A stretch of DNA of 64,000 nucleotides from the NCBI GenBank assembly GCA_013397865.1, contig VZTI01001048.1, positions 2,643,125 to 2,707,124 of the forward strand, written 5' to 3'. This document shows positions 14,802 to 26,040 of this stretch, in pieces. The position numbers and the translations under genes were made by a program. The notes beneath the pieces were generated by a model that was not told the DNA's origin, did not search any database, and saw only the letters and a list, made by a program, of their open reading frames with translations. This DNA comes from Struthidea cinerea (taxonomy: Eukaryota > Chordata > Aves > Passeriformes > Corcoracidae). How positions within the stretch are numbered: the stretch's first letter is position 1; each line of letters opens with the position of its first letter.

Positions 14802-14832
<31 letters not shown>
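14802..14832 (+). repeat. A-rich tract, A15 then (GAAAA)n
   Basis: Fifteen A bases are followed by four GAAAA-like units. Such tracts often mark the tail of an old retroposed copy. I find no AATAAA signal, recognisable body or target-site duplication around it, so it is called only as low-complexity sequence. Confidence 0.75.
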
Positions 14833-15718
14833 TGATCAGTCTGTTAGAAAAGAAACATCTCAAAGCAAAAATGTACTACACAGGAGTCGCGGATCAGCCT
14901 ATAAACCTTTAAACATGTTGACTGCTATTAAAAAAAGTCAGAAAGAAGTACAACAGAGTCACAGCTATAAGCTAAAATATGCACATAACCCCTAGAAAAA
15001 GAATTGCGTGTCACTGGGCAGAAAAAATGATTTTCCCATGTTATCACTGACTTAATTACGTGTTTAGCCTTGACACCAGGCAGCCTGTGAGAATAATTCT
15101 TCTATGTACCTTTGCAAGGCCATCTATAGAGTGCAGGTTATTTTAAGGATATGATCCACATTCCACAAATGCATCAGTCACTGAATTTTGTGACTTTTAA
15201 CTAAAGATGTGAATATTGCTTCATGATTGTCCAGTTTGCCCCTTTTGAAAGACTACCAAATGATTCCACAGAGACACAGTTCTTTAACTTAAGACTATCT
15301 TCTTACAGTGATATCAAAGTAAAAATAAAACAACCTGAGGTCTTCAGCTTTAAAGACAACATAATGAGATCAGAGATTCTGCCTGTAAAGAAATTAACTT
15401 ATGGCTGATTAATGAAAGTAACCTTAAATAGTAGGCATCCTGCCAAGAACAGGATACTATAACAAATGGGTAGGAAATAACAGGCACCTTTCAAGGGGCT
15501 AGGGCACAGCAGCCTAGAAATTTGAGCAAGCTGCTTTCAAATTTGATCCCAGCAACTTCGAATGACCAAATAAGTAATATCTTTTATAATGTCCTTCATA
15601 AATTTCCCCCTTCCATGTATTCTATAATGAGGTAGATAATGGATTCAATTAATGGTTGATGAAAAAAAATGTTACTATATGATAAAAATTTTGCATGTTG
15701 TTACAGGAAAAACCCAGA

Positions 15719-15812
15719 AATAATAATAATAATAGTAATAATAGTAATAATAATAATAATAATAACAACAACAATAACAATAATAATAACAACAATAATA
15801 ATAATAATAATA
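15719..15812 (+). repeat. AAT/AAC trinucleotide microsatellite
   Basis: About 94 bp of AAT units interrupted by AGT and by blocks of AAC, giving a compound trinucleotide repeat. Read in frame it yields a long asparagine run, so the apparent 102-codon frame at 15695-16003 is an artefact. The interruptions suggest an old array. Length variation between individuals is likely. Confidence 0.95.
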
Positions 15813-18107
15813 TAAAAAATCTGCTGAAGGTCCTCTGCTACACTCTTAATTTGCTCCATTTTACATCAGCAGTTTTGTCTGTTGCTGTAATTCATATTAA
15901 GTATCTTCAGCTCAATTACTATTGCTCCCTGTTCTCTTTGTCCAGCATAAGATCAAGGTCCAAAAAAATGAGCTTCCAAAAGAGACTTTGCTGGTCTTTC
16001 TGACCTTTTTTTGCTGCTTCTTCAGGCCTCAAATGTGCTTGGTTCCATGTTCATACAGTTGCTTCTTTACAAATCTCCCTCAGTTCATTATTACATTTTA
16101 GTACATCAGCCACTCTCTGGTCCATCTAGAAAGTGTGCCTTAATATTTTATTCCACAGGATTGCTGAATTTCCTTTGCCATTTGTGCTGACACCTCAAAC
16201 AGATGAAAAACAGTTTTTTTTGTTTTCTATTTCATTAGCTTTGCCTATGTTCAGCTTGTTTTACCTTGGTTATTGAAACCAAAATTTCTCAGAAGATAAA
16301 AGTGAGAGGCAAACACCCGTTGTACCTTGGATTGTGCTGTACTTTCTTCTCCTTAAGTCGTTAGTGATTAATGCTTCTAGGTACATAAACTATATAGCAG
16401 AATTAGCTTTGCAAACTGCAAGCTTGTCTGGGCTGGGCTGCAACAAGGACTAAGATGCAGTGGTACTCTACATGCACTTCTTTTCTCAGTTACAACCCAA
16501 TCAAGCATCCCTGCTCGACTCAGGGAATGGTGGGAGAAATGTTACATGCAAACATCCTGGTCTTGCAAGAGACAGAATCTGCTATTTAGTAATAAAAAGA
16601 AAACATTAGAGCATTAAATTAATCAAAATACACATTCTGCTTGAGAATGAGAAAAACATAGTATAAATTTAATGAAGATGTTAAATTGATACATGATAGT
16701 CTTCCAAAGGAGGATATGCAAATTAACCTGCATGATGGTGATGCTAAAACGGAAAGGAAACAATGCAAAACCAACAGAAACAAGACAATTAAAAAAAAAA
16801 AATCATCAAATATATGGTAGGTTAATGCCAATCAGATTAACCACACATGTATAATTTCAAGACGTGACAATAATATTGATTACAGCAAAAATCTAGCAGA
16901 TTAACTGCAGTTCAGATTACTATCTTCTAGGAGGATGGTAACATGTAGATTTTCCACAGTTAACAGCTGAACAGACAAGCTGCCAGACCACTTGTACCTA
17001 TACATTAAGACACTTGGTCATGCCACCATTTAAAAGCTCATATTCCTTTTTCCCTTCAAAAAGAGTGAAAGCACAATTGCAGAAATATTTTTTGATTGAA
17101 AATTCAAGATTAATATAAAATCCAGATATTTAGGATCTTGTCAACCTCAATAAGCTGTTAACAATCCCACAATGTTTTGTATACTCTGAGTCATTCACCA
17201 CGCACGCACTGTCAGACATGGGTCTCAACAGAACTACTGATTCTCTTACACACAGTCTGCATAAGTAGGCCTGGAATGTTTAGCAATTTGTGGAATGAAA
17301 CATACGTAATATAGATGTGAGTGTATACATAGAACTATTCAGGACTTGTATAGGAAGCTCTAGTTGCTGTATGAAATCTGTAAAACTATCCAGCACAACA
17401 GAAACTGCTAAAAAGTTGTCGGTGATTAGAAATCGATTTTCCTGAAATCAAATTAAATCATTTCAATATGGCCAGGCGAAGACAGTAATTTCACTTTTCT
17501 GAAGGAATGGACAATGTGTTATTCTACAAATCAGCTGGCTCCAACAGTGGCTGTCAGAAGTACTCAAGAGTTTGATATTGTCAGAGGGGTTATATTCAGC
17601 TCTCAAAATTGCTCATGTGTGGCTTTGTATCTGATAGCTGAAGAAGAAACCAGGCAACCATACATTGCTTTTAATGTGCCTTCTTTAAACCTAAAGCTGG
17701 GCACACAAATCTGATACAGCTTGTAATACAAAGACATGCTGACAGTGAGCTTTTTCTCATCAATCTTATATTAGCTCCAGTGCTTAATTTCCTATGTAAA
17801 TGTACACTGTGCACTTCTGTAAGTGCATACACTACATGCCCCACCCTGTGAAATGAGTGACTTAGTTGCATTTCACTAAGACACTAAACAACCAAATGTT
17901 TTGTGCTCGTGACCAAAGGCAGAATTTATCTGACAGACACCTACAATAAACCACTGCAGGAAAAAAAAGTCATCCCAGGTTGAATGGACACGTAGAAAGG
18001 CAAAACAGAAATTACTCTGACAACTCGGGGCTCAGAGCAAAAAGGCTAATGGTTTGCATTCCACCTGCGTGACAAAAACCAACAAAGTACCATAGAAATT
18101 CATGCAA

Positions 18108-18404
18108 GGAAACGCTGGAGCCAGGCTCTTCAGAGGAAGACAAGGAGCAACAGATCGAAACTGAAACAAGAGAAGTTCTAACCAGATATAAGAAAAATCT
18201 TTCTTCCCATGAAGACAGCCAAGTAGTAGAACAGGTTGCCCAAAGAAGTTGCACCATCTCCATCTTTGAAGGTTTTCAAGCTCTGACTGGTTAATGCCCT
18301 GAGCAATCTGATCTGACCTCATTGACAATAATGCTTTGAGCAAGAGATTGGTCTATCCAACTCCTGAAATCCCTTTCAATCTCACTTATTCTATAAATCT
18401 GTGA
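18108..18404 (+). mobile_element. CR1 LINE, truncated 3' end
   Basis: Characteristic CR1 3' segments appear in the right order on the plus strand. They are a gene-end and untranslated stretch with AACGCTGGAGCCAGGCTCTT and CTGAAACAAGAGAAGTTC, then the hallmark GAACAGGTTGCCCA, then CATCTCCATCTTTGAAG, CTTTGAGCAAGAGATTGG, and a terminal ATTCTATAAATCTGTGA that matches the short 3' repeat of CR1. About 300 bp remain of an element that is several kilobases when complete, as expected for 5'-truncated insertions. Many substitutions and broken frames show an old, dead copy. CR1 is the main LINE of birds and reptiles, so this is the best clue to the host group. The two frames on the opposite strand are noise. 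Confidence 0.92.
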
Positions 18405-19523
18405 ACTAAAGTTTCTGACCACTTTTCATGAAGGATATTTTAAATGCAGATTGTCTCTTTTCAAAGATGTAATCTGTTTCCATAATAATATGCAACTGAA
18501 ACATTCTTACATTGAAGATAAAAAGGTTGACTTACTTCCAGCTTCCCAAAGCAGGATGGCCAAGAAAGAAAAATCCCAAACCTTTATTGACATAAACCAA
18601 CACAGAGTGGCTTAAGTTTTCCCAAGTATTAACATTATAATTAGGGAAGAAGAGGTTTGGTTCCAACTTTGGGTTTCTCACAACATTCTGCCTCAACAGG
18701 ATCTCTTGGAATTTGTGACTACTTTAAGCACAAATTGTTCTTCCAAAGAGATGTTGACTTTTGTGGTCTATTAAACAAGCAGTACAAAACCGTACAGTGA
18801 CGCAAGTGCTTCAGGCTAAGCTGTACATAAAACAGCTCCTTTTCCCTAGGGACTCTGTAGAAGTATAGACAAGATTAAAACTAAACTTCAGTGTTTCAGC
18901 AATAAGTGGTCAGGAAATAAAAGCAATTCATACAAGTTTGCTCATTGTTTCATTTCCAGGTGAGAAGTTATTTGCCTGCCTACGGAGAGATGGAGTAATT
19001 GTCTGGGGGAAAAATAGAAACAGTCCAGTCTTTTGGGGTGCAGGAAAATCAACATGCAGTTATACATCTTTGGATCCTTCTTCCAAAGTATCTCCCATTT
19101 ACAGAAGGTTGCTAGGGTAGCCCTGGCCAAAGATTCTGAAAAATCTACACTTCTGTCTACAGGTGAAAAGGGACAGAACCTCACCAGTGCACCAGCGATG
19201 ACAGCAAGGATTGTTTTAGCCTGCTACAGCCTCCAAGAAATCCTAATGGACATACATCTGGGCTCAGATGGAGGGAAAAGAAGGGAACTTAGAAAGAAAT
19301 CTTCACAACACAGTCTTTTGCAGAGCAGAAATTCCACTGAGGCTTTTGTTTGTTTACTTTTAGATTGTGCTGTTGTGCACTTTTTTCCTCATTGGTGTGG
19401 AATGACCTACCAAACTCTCTGCTGGGAAGGGCAAGTTCACCAATAGTACAAGCAAATACAAGCAGTAACAAGAACCTACCCAGAGCAGTGAAAATTCTGA
19501 CTGTCTTATCTGAAGAAAAGATA

Positions 19524-19555
19524 GATTGTATCTAGCAAACATGCTAGATACAATC
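19524..19555. repeat. Perfect 14-bp inverted repeat, 4-nt loop
   Basis: The left arm GATTGTATCTAGCA (19524-19537) and right arm TGCTAGATACAATC (19542-19555) are exact reverse complements around the loop AACA. Complementarity stops at the arm ends, so this is not a microRNA-length precursor. No poly-T or tract typical of a terminator follows. The arms have not decayed, which suggests recent origin, for example by template switching during replication, or some constraint. Confidence 0.9.
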
Positions 19556-22500
19556 ATAGTCACAGTTTGCACTTGAACTGTACAGGTTCTATAGGAAATC
19601 AAAGAGTGCCTGAATTTGAAGTACATATTTTAGGATAGTTCTATTCTGCAGTACTCTATGTGAAAACCAACCTGGAAATTGCTAACATACTGACAGCAAT
19701 GAGGGGCTCGGAATAGGATGATGTCCTAAGTTCTCAGACATACTTTGCCCAATTATGTTTACTACCAGGGGTCCCCATCTGTTGAGAAAGCTGGTATGTG
19801 TAGAGTGGATATAGTTAACAAGAAAGATTAATGAAGCTTTAATTTACTTTTTTCAAACATCTTCCAGTTTGTAATGCCTCATATTAACATATACAGTTTT
19901 ATTCTGCTGTTCTCATTCAGACAAGACACCCATTCACTTTGATAGAGTGTTCCATATAATATAGGAAGCATGTTCAGAATTAATTTATCTTAAATGCTAA
20001 ACAGTAATTTTGGGAAAAAATCCAGCAAGATTAATCCTATACATTTTCTTTCCCCAAAATGCTGGATTACTTTTGTGTTTTAATGTAGACCTTACTTCAA
20101 ACTGTTCTTTTCTTTCTATTCAGATTTCAAAATACTCCAGTCACTTGTGCCAGTTTCAGCAATTGCGTTATTTCTCCTAAAATACCCTATTTTAAGCAAT
20201 GTTACATAAAGATACATGAATTCAGATTTCTATTATATGAATGTAGTAAGTTCACTCTCCAGAAAAGACCAAGATGTTGTGTTTTGTGAAATACCTTTGT
20301 ATACTCCAGTCAGCAAAGCCGTAAACTGGTAAAGACATTATACACCAAAATTTCAACTTTAAAAATAAGTCCTTCCCACTGGAAGCTCATGCTCAGTTTG
20401 ACAATTCCTGAAATGTTACTTGGAGGTTATAATTGTTCAGTTGATGTCCACCTATGTTTCAGTAATCAGAACAGTAGCACCGTGTTTTTGACAACTGCAA
20501 TATAATATTAGATGTGTGTTGAAGTTAACTCTTGTAGGACTCAAAAGGGGGAAAAAAGTACTTTCTTTTTAAGTCTTTGACAATTAAAAGTTTTTCTACA
20601 GAACAAAAAATAACTCTGCTTATAATGTAACTTCCATGTTCCAGCTCCTATTTCTCCCAGCTCAAAGCACTTTATAACATTGGTCCAAATAGTTCATGCT
20701 TTATGCTTGGAAGCACTTTCATTAACTATTTATGTAGGTACAGAAAGCAAGGTTTGGTCCATGATAAATAATAAATCTTCAATAGATTTAGCTGGGATCT
20801 TTTCAATGAAATATGTTTTCCCCAGAAAATCCTAATTTCTTGAAAGCATAAAAGTTGATGGAAGGGGTTGGTTTCAATTCATTAAATGTTTCAAAGGTAT
20901 TTTGGAAAGACATTTCCAATTGTAAAAAAAATCTCATTTTAACATATTCAAAACAATTAACTTACATTTAGCTAAATATATCCAAAAGATCTCTCAAAAG
21001 CCATACATATTTTTGGAACACAAAATACTTTCACTAACCTGTGTTAAAGTGTTTTCTGAATTGAAGATTACAGTAAATTTTTAAGAATTTGACTTTTTGT
21101 CCTTATTGAAACTGTCTCAAATGCTGACATTTTCCACAGGACTTATAACTGCCCTTTATATCAGCATTCATTACTACTATTTACATTTTCCTGCAGAGAT
21201 ATAAAGTAATTACTTAAGATTACAAAGTAATTAGATTTTAGAACTGTGAGAAACAAAACCATTCTGTTTTCCAGAAAAACACTTGAAACTCTACTGTTCT
21301 TTACTTCTTCGAACACAAACTAATAAAGTCTAATTCACAATCCAAAGGTGTGATCCCATTTCCCTAAGCACCCCTGAGCTAGCCAGGATACCCCTAACAG
21401 CGTATCTAACAGTGCCCAGTATAAAGTGCGTGTCCCTCATCTGGCAAAGTAAACTGGGCCCTCAACAAGGTGACAGACACGGTGTAGTTGTGCTTCACCA
21501 AAACCTCCTGAAGCTCACTTAAAGCCATCAGGGTACAAGTAACTAAGGTGAATTTACTGCAATTTGGGTCTGATCAGCCCACCCGTAGATGAAATAAGAA
21601 GGGACATGTGGAATTTCTCTCCCATCATTTCAATTATTGGTAGGAACTGGACAGAGCCCATTCTGGCTGAGCGTTCTCTAATCACAGTAAGTGCTCAGAA
21701 CCTAACAAAAGGAGCAGACTCCAGCTATGCAAAAAATCCAAGCCAAACATGGCACAGAAAGAATACCATACAGATGCCAAGCCCATGCAGTTCAGAAAGG
21801 CCAACCAAAGGAAGGAACAAGTCCCACCCTGTCCCATGTCCCCAGGCTGCTGCCTTAGTCCTTCAGCCTCTTGTGGGCTATATTTGTGTTCCTACTGATT
21901 CCGCACCAAATACAAAATTCAGTTCTAGATCTGCTCTGAGACGAAGCCTCCTAGGATATTATCAGCCACCTAAGAGATTGCCAGGACCTCCCACAACAGC
22001 AACCCCAAAGTGATGTAGTCATTTGGGTTAAACAAACAGAAAAAATTAATGATTCTGGACCAGAAGGGAAACAAAGACAATTCCTGTAACAAGGTAGTCC
22101 TTTCTACCCTGTCTTGCACAATACCAGAGCCTGAATAGCAACTTCTCATACATGGTACATATTACATATCTAAATCATAAATATTACAGTTATTTATGAT
22201 AGCAAACAGAAGAACCTATTACTTGCACATAAATGGATTCTGAAAAAAAAGCAAGAAAAAAAGGCTGTATGACATTTTCTCAGAGATGGCTTAAAGAACA
22301 GGAACTTAAAGAACTTGTACTTTGTGATTTAATTTTAGCATTTATGCAGTTACAAATAACCTGAGGCACTAAAAATTGCCATGCTAAGATATCAAAAAGA
22401 CTGAGTCAGGACCAACTGCTGCCATCAAAGACCCTGAAAAGTGATCAGAACAGAGTCATCTGTCCGCTGGATATTGTTTTGGTGCTAGCTCATTTAATAG

Positions 22501-22752
22501 GGTGCAGGGAACCCAACAAAATCAGTGACTCTGCCAAGGTAAATCTGAGGGTTTGGCTTAAATTAACAAAGCATGCCAGCAGATATATAAACTTAACTAA
22601 ACATAAAAGTCTCAACTGAGCTAGAATTTTAAAACAGCTCAAGTGGAGAAGTATTCATTTTATATAAAAAAGGGAGGAAAAAGTAGTGATTTTGTCATGG
22701 TGGGAGTTTCTGGGCCCCTCCTTCACAAGAGCAGCAAAGAACCCGCTGGTAT

Positions 22753-23293
22753 TTGCTAGGAGACCACCCACAGTACCTACAGTATATTGGAAATGGCAAG
22801 AGTGAGCTGCATGTGAAAATAAAGAATACGTACCCTATTTCCTATGGAACACTTCAATATGGCATGCATAATGTCTTAAAATTTTCCACTGAAATATTGG
22901 CTGTTACCCTGGTCCAATCTGGATTGTCACTCAAATGTCAGGATAGAAAGAGAAAATGCTGGGCTGGGGTTTTTTCCCTTGCTTTAGACTTAACAATAAT
23001 TTTAGTGTCAGTCACCACCTTTTTCTTGCCACTAATGGTATCCCCTAAAAATCTGAGAGGTGGCATGGGTAATTCTGAGAGCAGTACTCAGCCCACCTTG
23101 GGGTGGGCAAGCAGCCGAGGACATTACATTTGTGTGACCTTGTGGCAGCTGGTCCCCGCGGGTCGGAGTTGTCAGATTCTCACTTCCAACACAGAAACTC
23201 AATTCTGGAATTGTACAATAAGGTACTACATGCCACACTGCTATCACAATGGTATTAAGGAAAGGACTCTTCTCTAATTTAAAAAAAAAAAAA
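22753..23293 (+). other. Unassigned 174-codon frame ending at poly-A run
   Basis: An open frame at 22753-23277 runs almost to a tract of thirteen A bases at 23281-23293. The local sequence is GC-richer than its surroundings. The predicted product has one hydrophobic stretch in the middle, around residues 73-95, and no motif I recognise. The end-at-poly-A arrangement resembles a retroposed sequence, but I find no AATAAA upstream and no flanking duplication. It may be chance. I do not call it a gene. Confidence 0.2.
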
Positions 23294-24599
23294 GATCTGA
23301 CAAACAAGGGCACGTGTGCCTGCACAAATGTAGCCAGACAGTGCAATTCTTGAGCAGCCAGAATATTGCTACTGAATCATTTTCCTGAGAAAAATCTTCA
23401 GAGAGGCAGTGGTAGGATGCTTTTATCACATATACACATATATTAATAGTAGGTTATGCAGAAAATTCCACAAGGTGAAGCTGCAAGGCACAAATATGAC
23501 ATTCTATTATAAAAATCCTGGTTTACATCATTTTCCAGTACAGAAAAAAACCAAACTACAAACCGTGACAATGAGATATGCAGGTCATCTGTGTTAATTT
23601 GCTGCTCTGACTCAAACCTCTAGATTTTAACACAGAAATGCAAAGCACAACTTTCCAACATTCCCTGGTAAGCAGCTGCTTTATGAATAACTGGAAGAAA
23701 ACCTTTATGCTTGGTCACACCACCAGCAGGAGACAACTGGCTTTTCTCATGTAATACAGGGAATTGCAGCCAGTACTTCATTAAAACACAAGACACTTTG
23801 GCAGACATGGATGCTGAACATTGCTTACGGTTCACATCTGCGGGTAAATGACGGCAGGCTGAAACTGTTGCCTTCCACTAAAGAGCAAGTACATGATCCA
23901 GTGCAGTTAATCAATAAGATAATGGAATGAATCAATAGCAAAGATTTTTAGGAGGTCTTAATTAAACAAACACTTGCAGATACAAATGATGTCTTCAATC
24001 TATTGATGGTGCCAGGGTGAGGGGTTAAACACGAACAAAACCATCAACTTTATTTTACCAGCATCTATTTCGCTAAACTACCACATAGCATTTTGGCCTC
24101 TGCATTGGCCCATCACTGCATCCCTATTCATTTTTACCACCACACTACACAGACAAATTAGCACTTAATAAAGAAAAAGAAACAAACTAAAAATCTCCCT
24201 GAACAATTCAAGAGGCGATGACAAAGTAGATAATTCACTGCTATTTCTCCTCTTTAAAAGGTGTGACTACCTGGCCAGGAGTCCTAATAAAGCCACTTTC
24301 CAGCTGCAAGGTGTACAACCAGAGTAATTAAAGAATACCTGAACTGATAGATCCATTAATGCAGGAGATCTCCATGGGCCTCCTGCACAAACACGATAAG
24401 TCGATATTTTTGATTCTCTCAATGGTTCTGTGCCAGGCACTGTTTTAAAGAGACATCAATCTATGATGTCAGCATTTATCTAATGAACCTTCAAAAATCA
24501 ATGTCAAGATGGCCTGCTACATGTCTGCACCCAATTTGTCCATTTCCCAAGGGATACTAGGTAAAACAAAAACATTGTGTCACATTCTACAATAATGGA

Positions 24600-25125
24600 A
24601 TCATGGGGGAGATTCTTTTTAACAGATTTCTTGGACGAAAATCAAGCACAAACGAGGCAAGTATTGTATCTGAGAACCACTTATTGATAAGGAAAGGTAT
24701 ATGTCCCTATCGGTGAGGAAGAGAAAATTAAGCAGAGAGGGGGAAACAGAGACCAAGAGAGAAAAAGAAAGAAAGGGACAGAATCCCGGGGTGCACCATC
24801 GGCTTCTCACCAGCAGGTAGAGGGTGCGTGCTGCAAGCTGTGGCAGCACCATTTCTTCCCTAGGTAGGTCATTGAAAGGGTGTGTGCTCAGGTTCATACT
24901 ACATTTCACTGAGCTTGGTTTCTCACACATTTCGTCCGACATTCTAGTACCACCTTCTCCAACATGTCCATGGAGAGACCTTCCATTAGTTTTTTTGGGA
25001 TTCCCTTCTGCCAACCTTGTGACCAAAACGACTGTCTTGTGAGTAGGCAGTCCCACCCACCCTTGGGTGAATGGAACAGGAGGGGAATCCTGGGTGACAT
25101 CCATGGACTAAATCAGGTAGTGAAG
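24600..25125. other. Left flank of satellite island, unclassified
   Basis: This 0.5 kb differs from the DNA before it. It is GC-richer, with a purine-rich plus-strand tract at about 24712-24780 and several CpGs. On the minus strand a frame of 161 codons is open (25104-24619), with a hydrophobic, serine-rich C-terminal half translated from the pyrimidine-rich strand. No domain is recognised. The segment could be an unrecognised transposon or LTR remnant, or part of the same subtelomere-like insertion as the adjacent satellite. Confidence 0.4.
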
Positions 25126-25240
25126 ATCAGAAAGATGTAGGAGCAGCAATGTTGAGGCACTGATGGGGTCGCCATGGCATGCCCCTTCCACCCTAAGTGT
25201 CTCAGTGCTCCTGGAGCTGTAGGCTCTTTGATTCCCCAAA

Positions 25241-25252
25241 CCCTAACCCTAA
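25241..25252 (+). repeat. Two-unit CCCTAA tract in satellite copy 1
   Basis: Two exact CCCTAA units occupy the same place in satellite copy 1 as the ten-unit array in copy 3. This shows the telomeric motif is a regular part of the satellite unit and that its copy number varies between units. Confidence 0.85.
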
Positions 25253-25584
25253 CACTCATGGCAGCTTGTCGCACCAGGGGAGATCTTGATGACAACACGT
25301 GGCCCACATTACAACAGTGCAGCGTCAGGAATGTTATGCCACCCTGTTGTGATGCCTTTGCAATGCCTTTTCCAGCACCAGTGTCCCTGGAGCTGTAGGC
25401 TCAACAGCGCCCTGAAGCCCAAGCCTAAGGGCAGAGGGCAGCTATGGCTGAGGACCCCACCCCTGTGGGGGACCCAGATAAGAAAGTTGCACGAGCAGCC
25501 ATGTAGGGGCCTTGCCACAATTGCCTTGGCATGCCTTTTCCAGCCCCAGTGTTCCTGGAACTCTAGGCTCCTTGGCTCTCCCAA

Positions 25585-25649
25585 CCCTAACCCTAACCCT
25601 AACCCTAACCCTAACCCTAACCCTAACCCTAACCCTAACCCTAACCCTA
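25585..25649 (+). repeat. Interstitial telomeric repeat (CCCTAA)10
   Basis: Ten exact CCCTAA units occupy 25585-25644, followed by a partial CCCTA before the sequence turns to GCC. The C-rich strand is on plus, so the TTAGGG strand is on minus and points leftward. The array sits inside satellite copy 3 and not at a sequence end. Translation gives long Asn-Pro or Arg-Val runs in the overlapping frames, which are not genes. The exactness of the units suggests recent amplification or correction. Confidence 0.97.
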
Positions 25650-25884
25650 GCCTTTAATCCAGACCCAATGCCATGGGTTTTCCAGATCTGAAAGATGGAG
25701 GAGCAGCAATGTTGGGGCCCTGCCGGGATGGCCTTGGCATGCCCTTTCCAGCCCCAGTGTTCCTGGACCTGTAGGCTCCTTGGCTCTCTCAAATCCAACC
25801 CTAGGCCTAAGCCTGAAAGCAGCTTGGCACTGGGATAGAGGTCCTCGCTGCCATAGGTGGCACAGATTGAAGAGGTTTGTCTTG

Positions 25885-26040
25885 GGGAAGCAGCAAGGAA
25901 GGCAGTGGTGGGCAGGCTTGTGGAGCGGTGATGCAGGGTAGGCAGAACAGGTGCAGGGAAGGCAGGTAGGGACAAAGCAGGGCGGACTGCAGGGAGACGG
26001 AACACAGGCAGGGCGAGGACAGGAGCAAAAACGGGATGAA
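25885..26040 (+). repeat. G-rich degenerate minisatellite
   Basis: The plus strand is a run of short, imperfect GCAGG and GGCAGG phrases (for example GCAGGGAAGGCAGGTAGG near 25952), G-rich and T-poor. Units are too decayed to fix a period. It directly follows the telomere-bearing satellite and continues the GC-rich character of the island, as subtelomeric minisatellites do. The long frames on its minus strand reflect the lack of stop codons in low-complexity sequence. Confidence 0.6.

Larger units (their letters stand above)
10506..18107. other. AT-rich non-coding DNA, no gene recognised
   Basis: Ordinary AT-rich DNA between the gap and the CR1 element. No frame exceeds about 100 codons apart from one made of asparagine codons in the AAT microsatellite. 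The interval holds a palindromic-element relic, one conserved-element-like stretch, an A-rich tract and the microsatellite, which are listed separately. I see nothing else in it. Confidence 0.6.
18405..24599. other. Non-coding DNA, no gene recognised
   Basis: AT-rich DNA between the CR1 copy and the satellite island. From about 21340 to 23280 the base composition is somewhat GC-richer, and two plus-strand frames of 149 and 174 codons occur (21564-22013 and 22753-23277). Neither resembles a family I know. A perfect hairpin at 19524-19555 is listed separately. I see nothing else that can be annotated. Confidence 0.55.
25126..25870 (+). repeat. Satellite of about 170-205 bp units with telomeric motifs
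   Basis: Four diverged copies of one unit lie head to tail. Each copy carries a CCTGGAGCTGTAGGCTC-like box at about 25211, 25387, 25553 and 25762, preceded by a TGGCATGCC..TTCCAGC-like box and followed by telomere-type sequence. A further shared block, GCAGCTTG or GCAGCTAT followed by a purine-rich line, comes after the telomeric part. Spacing between copies is about 176, 166 and 209 bp, the last being longer because of the expanded CCCTAA array. Telomeric parts are two CCCTAA units in copy 1, degenerate CCCAAGCCTAAGG in copy 2, ten units in copy 3 and degenerate CCAACCCTAGGCCTAAG in copy 4. This build is typical of subtelomeric satellites. The family is not one I can name. Confidence 0.85.

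Noticed and set aside
15695..16003. 102-codon frame with a long asparagine run
   Set aside because: The run is the AAT/AAC microsatellite read in frame, and the remainder has no motif.
18012..18343. Two minus-strand frames of 83 and 103 codons
   Set aside because: They lie antisense over the CR1 3' end, which is non-coding in that direction.
19350..19535. Peptide phrase VWNDLPNSLL, which recalls the end of LINE reverse-transcriptase proteins (LWNSLP)
   Set aside because: The match is one short phrase, no other LINE segment lies beside it, and it does not lead into a recognisable LINE tail.
25271..25283. CACCAGGGGAGAT, CTCF-like core
   Set aside because: Only part of the CTCF motif is matched, and it lies inside the satellite unit.
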